Shown: positions 5,721 through 9,228 of the stretch, piece after piece
Numbering within the stretch: position 1 is the first letter of the stretch
Layout of the letters: each line of letters starts with the position of its first letter
DNA from: Spirochaetaceae bacterium
GTDB taxonomy: Bacteria > Spirochaetota > Spirochaetia > WRBN01
Assembly (NCBI GenBank): GCA_020024055.1
Contig: JAHHUI010000059.1
Coordinates: 1 to 9,228 of the forward strand
DNA: 9,228 nt
Direction: 5' to 3'
Translations under genes and position numbers: made by a program
The notes under the pieces: generated by a model
Seen by the model: only the letters and a program-made list of their open reading frames with translations
Database searches by the model: none
Told to the model about the DNA's origin: nothing

Positions 5721-6572
5721 ATGGCAAAATTAGCGCAGGCCCTCAGGGCTCTTTTCAGGGGAAAAAATACCACACAGCTTTATAATCAATTAGAAGATAT
5801 TCTGTTAGAGGGAGATATTGGCCCCGCCATGGCAATGCAGCTGCGTGACCTTTTAGAAGCCAAAAATGTCACCACTGAAGAGGCGGCCATTGCTCTTTTG
5901 CGCGATGAATTGGGCCGTTATATTCATGTCGCAGATTTGCCTGTGGATGAGAAAAATCTGAATCTTTTTTTATTTTTGGGTGTTAATGGCGTCGGCAAAA
6001 CCACCAGCCTGGCAAAGTTGGCCTATTATCTGAAAAATCAAAAACATATTAATAAAATTGTCTGTGCCTGCGGCGATACATTTCGCGCGGCTGCCAGCGA
6101 GCAGCTGGCGATTCATGGCGAAAGAGTGGGCTTTCGTGTGGTGCGCAGCAGCCAAGGGGCCGATCCGGGCGCCGTGATTCATGATGCCATCACATCGGCC
6201 ATCAGCCAGAATGATCAAGTCATTCTGGCTGACACCGCCGGGCGCATGCACAATCGCACCGAATTGGTGAATGAATTGAAGAAAATTGATAAAATCATCC
6301 GCGCACGCATTGCCGAAAATGCCTATCATCGTATCTTGGTGATTGACGCCACCACGGGGCAAAACGGGCTGCGCCAGGCTGAGCTTTTTCACGAGGCAGT
6401 GCAGCTTTCGGGTGTGATTGTGACAAAATATGACAGCGGCTCGAAGGCAGGCAGCCTGGCTTCAATTGGGAAAAATCTGAATCTGCCTATTTATTTTGTG
6501 GGCACAGGAGAGACTATGCAGGATTTTTCTCCTTTTTCACCCCAGCAATATTTAGACACATTATTGGGCTAA
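5721..6572 (+). CDS. ftsY: Signal recognition particle receptor GTPase FtsY
   Basis: Docks SRP-ribosome complexes at the inner membrane for co-translational insertion, in a GTP-regulated complex with Ffh. The 283 residues comprise the N domain (helical bundle, about 1-70, with the EGDIG turn) and the G domain. The acidic A domain is absent, as in many compact FtsY proteins. GTPase motifs: P-loop GVNGVGKTT at 87-95, the insertion-box CGDTFRAAASEQL at 117-129, DTAGR at 171-175, ATTGQN at 210-215, and TKYD at 235-238 as the guanine-specificity motif. The element after TKYD, normally DGTAKGG, reads D-S-G-S-K-A-G (238-244): two Gly replaced while Lys242 is kept. The N-terminal MAKLAQALRALFRG could be the amphipathic membrane-targeting helix (inferred). 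The ATG follows a strong promoter closely and lacks a Shine-Dalgarno sequence, so the mRNA is probably leaderless. Confidence 0.95.
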   Translation: MAKLAQALRALFRGKNTTQLYNQLEDILLEGDIGPAMAMQLRDLLEAKNVTTEEAAIALLRDELGRYIHVADLPVDEKNLNLFLFLGVNGVGKTTSLAKLAYYLKNQKHINKIVCACGDTFRAAASEQLAIHGERVGFRVVRSSQGADPGAVIHDAITSAISQNDQVILADTAGRMHNRTELVNELKKIDKIIRARIAENAYHRILVIDATTGQNGLRQAELFHEAVQLSGVIVTKYDSGSKAGSLASIGKNLNLPIYFVGTGETMQDFSPFSPQQYLDTLLG

Positions 6573-6597
6573 AATACGGTAATTTCTGTTTCTTGTC

Positions 6598-6625
6598 TTG
6601 CTGAGTATGTTTTATTCATGATAAT
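6598..6625 (+). promoter_or_regulatory. Candidate promoter of the MBL-fold gene
   Basis: -35 TTGCTG (6598-6603), a 16-base spacer, and -10 GATAAT (6620-6625). Nine bases separate the -10 from the ATG at 6635. A consensus TATAAT at 6631-6636 also exists but overlaps the ATG and would start transcription inside the conserved N-terminus, so I prefer the upstream element. There is no Shine-Dalgarno sequence. Confidence 0.45.
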
Positions 6626-6634
6626 CTGTCTATA

Positions 6635-7426
6635 ATGAAATACGCTGTATTGGGCTCTGGAAGCAAAGCAAATTGTTTCATTATTGAAGGCGCAGAGTTT
6701 TCTGTGGTGGTGGATCAAGGCTATGGCCTTGCAGATTTCTATCAGCGCCTTTTTGATGCAGGTTTTTCCCGCCAGAAAATCCGCTACATTTTTCTCACGC
6801 ATCAGCATATTGACCATGTGCGCGGCGTGCCAGCTCTGGCCTATGATTTGAATATTCCTGTGATTGCCCATAAGAACCTGAAATTTCCGAATAAGGTTTT
6901 TCAGCGCTGGGATATTTTGCCCGAACGCTATTATTGCCGGGATCAGTTTTCTTTCATTGCTTTTTCCACCAGCCACGACGCACCGCATAGCATGGGCTAT
7001 CATATCAGTATGGACGGCATGAATTTCACTTTTCTCACCGACACGGGCAAAATTTTGCCCCCGATGTATGAATATGCGCAAAACAGCGATGTATTGTTTT
7101 TGGAAAGCAATTATTCGCCTGATCTTTTGGCGAATGGGCCTTATCCGGCCTTTTTAAAAGCCAGAATTTCCAGCGCCAGAGGCCATTTATCCAATCCCGA
7201 GGCGGCTAAATTTCTTGCTAAAGCCAATCTTGGCCGCCTGCAAAAATTGTATTTATGCCATTTGTCTGAGGTGAACAACACCCCCGAGGCTGTGCAGCAG
7301 GAAGTGGGCAATCTGTTCAGCCTGCCGCTGCACACCAGCATCTGCCCCAGAGACACCGCCATGCCCACGCAATATGGGATGCAGTCGGCCCCTATGCTTT
7401 TTTCGTACAGCCTGTTTCTGCCATAG
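6635..7426 (+). CDS. YycJ/WalJ-type metallo-beta-lactamase-fold hydrolase
   Basis: A 263-residue cytoplasmic MBL-fold protein of the YycJ/WalJ group. In Bacillus this group is linked to the WalRK cell-wall operon; a 5'-3' nuclease-like activity has been proposed for it. Matching elements: the N-terminal LGSGSKANC (LASGS-GN in YycJ), the metal-binding THQHIDH at 55-61, SHDA at 113-116 followed by GYH, the metal-ligand TDTG at 135-138, the family block LESNYS...GPYPAFLKARI, a GHLSN motif, and LCHLSEVNNTPE carrying the last histidine. All expected metal ligands are present. The final 25 or so residues (CPRDTAMPTQYG onward) are an unconserved-looking tail. The gene stands downstream of ftsY with its own promoter signals. 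It converges on thyX with three bases between the two stop codons. No WalRK genes are in the window. Confidence 0.88.
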   Translation: MKYAVLGSGSKANCFIIEGAEFSVVVDQGYGLADFYQRLFDAGFSRQKIRYIFLTHQHIDHVRGVPALAYDLNIPVIAHKNLKFPNKVFQRWDILPERYYCRDQFSFIAFSTSHDAPHSMGYHISMDGMNFTFLTDTGKILPPMYEYAQNSDVLFLESNYSPDLLANGPYPAFLKARISSARGHLSNPEAAKFLAKANLGRLQKLYLCHLSEVNNTPEAVQQEVGNLFSLPLHTSICPRDTAMPTQYGMQSAPMLFSYSLFLP

Positions 7427-7429
7427 CCT

Positions 7430-8251
7430 TTACAAGCCTAATTTTTCTTTCAGGATACGCATTGCGCGTTTGTCCAGGTCTAATTTGTCCTCATCAAATG
7501 TTTTGCGCAATGCCGCCGCTTCATATGCGCTGAGCGTGACTGAGCCCATAATATGCTGCTTAAAGCTTTGCGCGGCAATAGGCACCACTTGTTCGATAAT
7601 ATGCAGTATCGCCTGGGCATACAAACGAATCTCTTTCTGCGCATGCTCGTGCAGACGCAGCTTTAAAAAATGGAATAAATTGTTCAAATCCATCTGCCAA
7701 TACCATTGCGTGTACAGGCTCAGGGGCAGGTTCACACGCGCCAGCTCGCGCGCAAGGCCCATATTGATCAATTTTTCATACGTTGCATAGACATTTTTCT
7801 GTTCATCGGCAAATAAGCTTTGAATCTCTTTAGCCTGATCAACAGGAAAAATCTCACCACGGCCTTGTTTATTATTTGTGCTTTGTTTGGCAATGGCCTG
7901 TGCATCGGGCATGTAAAATTCGTCTTCCATCACGCTGTATCGCCCCGAGATTTCATTCAGACGTGCTGTTCTGTGGCGAATCCATTGCCGCGCAATGAAA
8001 ATGGGCATTTTGCAATGAAAAGTCAACACCACTTGTTCAAACGGACTGGTGTGCTGATTGCGCAGAAGATAATCGATCAGGGCAGCATCTTCACGCACGG
8101 TTTTTGTTCCTTTGCTATAGCTGACACGGGCGGCCTGCACAATGCGCTCGTCAGAGCCCATATAGTCCACCAGGCGGACAAATCCTTTGTTTAAAACAGG
8201 AAATTCCTTGTCTAAAATGTCTTCTGCGCTTTGAACAATGCAACGTGCCAT
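7430..8251 (-). CDS. thyX: FAD-dependent thymidylate synthase ThyX
   Basis: Makes dTMP from dUMP using methylenetetrahydrofolate as carbon donor and NADPH with FAD as reductant. It is unrelated to ThyA. The 273 residues contain the ThyX signature R92-H-R94 followed by seven residues and Ser102 (RHRX7S), then GRYSVM and EFYMP. It also has the N-terminal AARVSYSK and DAALIDYLLRNQHTSPFEQ substrate-site blocks, the helix ELARVNLPLSLYTQWYWQMDLNNL before the LRLHEHAQKEIR region, and a C-terminal region ending in KEKLGL. In the signature, the residue that is often Ser (TAS) is Arg97. The start is fixed by GAAGGA at 8266-8261, nine bases before the ATG. That site overlaps the stop codon of the upstream permease gene, so thyX is the second (or later) gene of a minus-strand operon and likely translationally coupled to it. 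Confidence 0.96.
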   Translation of the reverse strand: MARCIVQSAEDILDKEFPVLNKGFVRLVDYMGSDERIVQAARVSYSKGTKTVREDAALIDYLLRNQHTSPFEQVVLTFHCKMPIFIARQWIRHRTARLNEISGRYSVMEDEFYMPDAQAIAKQSTNNKQGRGEIFPVDQAKEIQSLFADEQKNVYATYEKLINMGLARELARVNLPLSLYTQWYWQMDLNNLFHFLKLRLHEHAQKEIRLYAQAILHIIEQVVPIAAQSFKQHIMGSVTLSAYEAAALRKTFDEDKLDLDKRAMRILKEKLGL

Positions 8252-8265
8252 ATATTTTTGTCCTT

Positions 8266-9228
8266 CTAGTGATTTTCTAAAGCCTTAAACGGTTTTAATT
8301 TTAATACACGGCGGCTGGCCCAAAAAGCCGAAATAGCCGCGCAGGCAATAGAGAAGCATAAAAAATAAATATTTTCCTGTGTTTTCATCATCACGGGGAT
8401 CCCTTCCAGATAAAAATTGGGCCCAGACATGATAGAAACGGAAGGATAGGTGCCCAGGCCGGCAGATTCCAGAAAAAAAAGTACCTGATTAATCACTGTT
8501 TCCACGCCTTTAAAAATCTGTGCAATATTTTTGGTGATGAAAATTCCCAGGAAAAAACCGGCCAATGAACCCAAAAGGCCAATGATGAGGCCCTGTAATG
8601 TAAATATAGTTTGAATATCGCTTTGCTGTGCGCCCAAGGCCTGCAGAATGGCAATCTCTTCCGTTTTTTCTTCAATATCTCTTTGCCTGCCTTGGAATAT
8701 GTTCACCGTGACAATAATGAAAATAAGCGACAGAAGGAAAATCATCATATTTTTTTCCAGGCGCAAGGCCCCCAAAAATGCACGATTATATTCTCGCCAG
8801 CTGCTGGTATCTAGATTCATCTGCTGCATTTTTTTTAGGAATTTCTGATCATACTGCGGATTTTTCAGCTTCACGCCATAGAAAATTTCTTTTGAAGAAG
8901 AAAGATATTTCAAGCCGTCTGCCAGGTTTAAAATGGCCATATTGCGATCATAATCATAATAGCCTGTTTTAAAGACACCGCTGATTTTAAGCGGCTGGAG
9001 AAAAGGCTGCAGGCGGCCTTGAGGCAGCGCCACCAGGCGCACATACTTGTCTTCCTCCCACACAAGCGATTCATAAAGCCTTTGGCCCAGAAGGATCTCG
9101 CCCTGCTTGGGAAAATTGCCTGAAATAATATTGAGTTTCTGATGAAAAGAAAAGTCACTTTCATAGGCCTGATAGGGCATGGCCCGCAATAGGAAACCAT
9201 GGAAATTCCCGCCGCTGACTTCTAAGAG
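8266..9228 (-). CDS. FtsX/LolC/E-family ABC transporter permease (5' end beyond window)
   Basis: The last 320 residues of an inner-membrane permease like LolC/LolE, which with the LolD ATPase releases outer-membrane lipoproteins from the inner membrane. The frame is open to the window edge, so roughly the first 80-90 residues, including the first membrane helix, are missing. Visible are a large MacB/Lol-type periplasmic domain (up to about 150 residues) and a membrane helix starting NMMIFLLSLIFIIVTVNIF. Next is the cytoplasmic coupling segment EEKTEEIAILQALGA, typical of LolC/E and FtsX permeases, followed by a helix with LQGLIIGLLGSLAGFFLGI. A last helix IYFLCFSIACAAISAFW precedes the family ending ASRRVLKLKPFKALENH. 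A TTG or ATG near 9189-9180 is internal, not the start. The coupling-helix and tail motifs favour LolC/E over other MacB-type permeases, but LolC cannot be told from LolE. Confidence 0.85.
   Translation of the reverse strand, partial: LLEVSGGNFHGFLLRAMPYQAYESDFSFHQKLNIISGNFPKQGEILLGQRLYESLVWEEDKYVRLVALPQGRLQPFLQPLKISGVFKTGYYDYDRNMAILNLADGLKYLSSSKEIFYGVKLKNPQYDQKFLKKMQQMNLDTSSWREYNRAFLGALRLEKNMMIFLLSLIFIIVTVNIFQGRQRDIEEKTEEIAILQALGAQQSDIQTIFTLQGLIIGLLGSLAGFFLGIFITKNIAQIFKGVETVINQVLFFLESAGLGTYPSVSIMSGPNFYLEGIPVMMKTQENIYFLCFSIACAAISAFWASRRVLKLKPFKALENH

Noticed and set aside
6631..6636. Consensus TATAAT immediately before the MBL-fold gene
   Set aside because: It overlaps the ATG and lacks a -35; transcription would begin after the start codon and inside the conserved N-terminus.
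6569..7081. 170-codon open frame on the minus strand across the ftsY/MBL boundary
   Set aside because: It lies opposite a well-conserved MBL-fold gene and shows no motif or ribosome-binding site; similarly rejected are minus-strand frames at 3730-4173 and 5970-6392.
1..9228. CRISPR arrays, insertion sequences, tRNA or rRNA genes, defence islands
   Set aside because: No spaced direct repeats, transposase motifs, or cloverleaf-size gaps were seen; all gaps are under about 85 bases and mostly occupied by promoters.

Overview
The window is a densely packed stretch of mostly housekeeping bacterial genes at moderate G+C. I see ten protein-coding genes. The first is cut off by the left edge and the last (minus strand) by the right edge. 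There is no mobile element, CRISPR array, rRNA or tRNA. No gap between genes exceeds about 85 bases. A spirochaete or a deep relative of that group fits best, but only moderately: a lipoprotein signal with a relaxed lipobox, a FtsX/LolC/E-type permease, ThyX-type thymidylate synthesis, an A-domain-less FtsY and a MurA whose catalytic Cys is replaced by Asp. No single marker here settles the phylum.

Layout, left to right. The tail of an unidentified gene runs by a TAATG overlap into a secreted esterase-D-type hydrolase (+). Convergent to it, and overlapping it by 29 bases, is a TcdA/CsdL-like tRNA t6A dehydratase (-). A short divergent region with a 16-base inverted repeat then leads to an 82-residue orphan protein (+). 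This ends one base from the 3' end of murA (-). Between murA and the next gene are two back-to-back promoters. The right-hand one drives a three-gene overlapping set (+): a thiamine-binding-protein-like lipoprotein, a TatD-family hydrolase and a zinc-ribbon/DUF4145 protein. ftsY (+) and a YycJ/WalJ-type metallo-beta-lactamase-fold protein (+) follow, each with its own likely promoter. Last, on the minus strand, are thyX and the upstream permease gene of the same operon.

The main general observation concerns expression signals. Genes that look promoter-proximal (murA, the thiamine-binding lipoprotein, ftsY, the MBL-fold gene) have -35/-10 elements placing transcription start within about 0-4 bases of the start codon, and no Shine-Dalgarno sequence. 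Genes inside operons (esterase, thyX), and tcdA with its short leader, have clear Shine-Dalgarno sequences. This suggests habitual leaderless translation of first genes. It also leaves no room for a riboswitch upstream of the thiamine-binding gene. The other notable point is the natural Asp-type MurA, expected to resist fosfomycin. I found no convincing new multi-gene system, and most of the window is ordinary core metabolism and cell-envelope biology.
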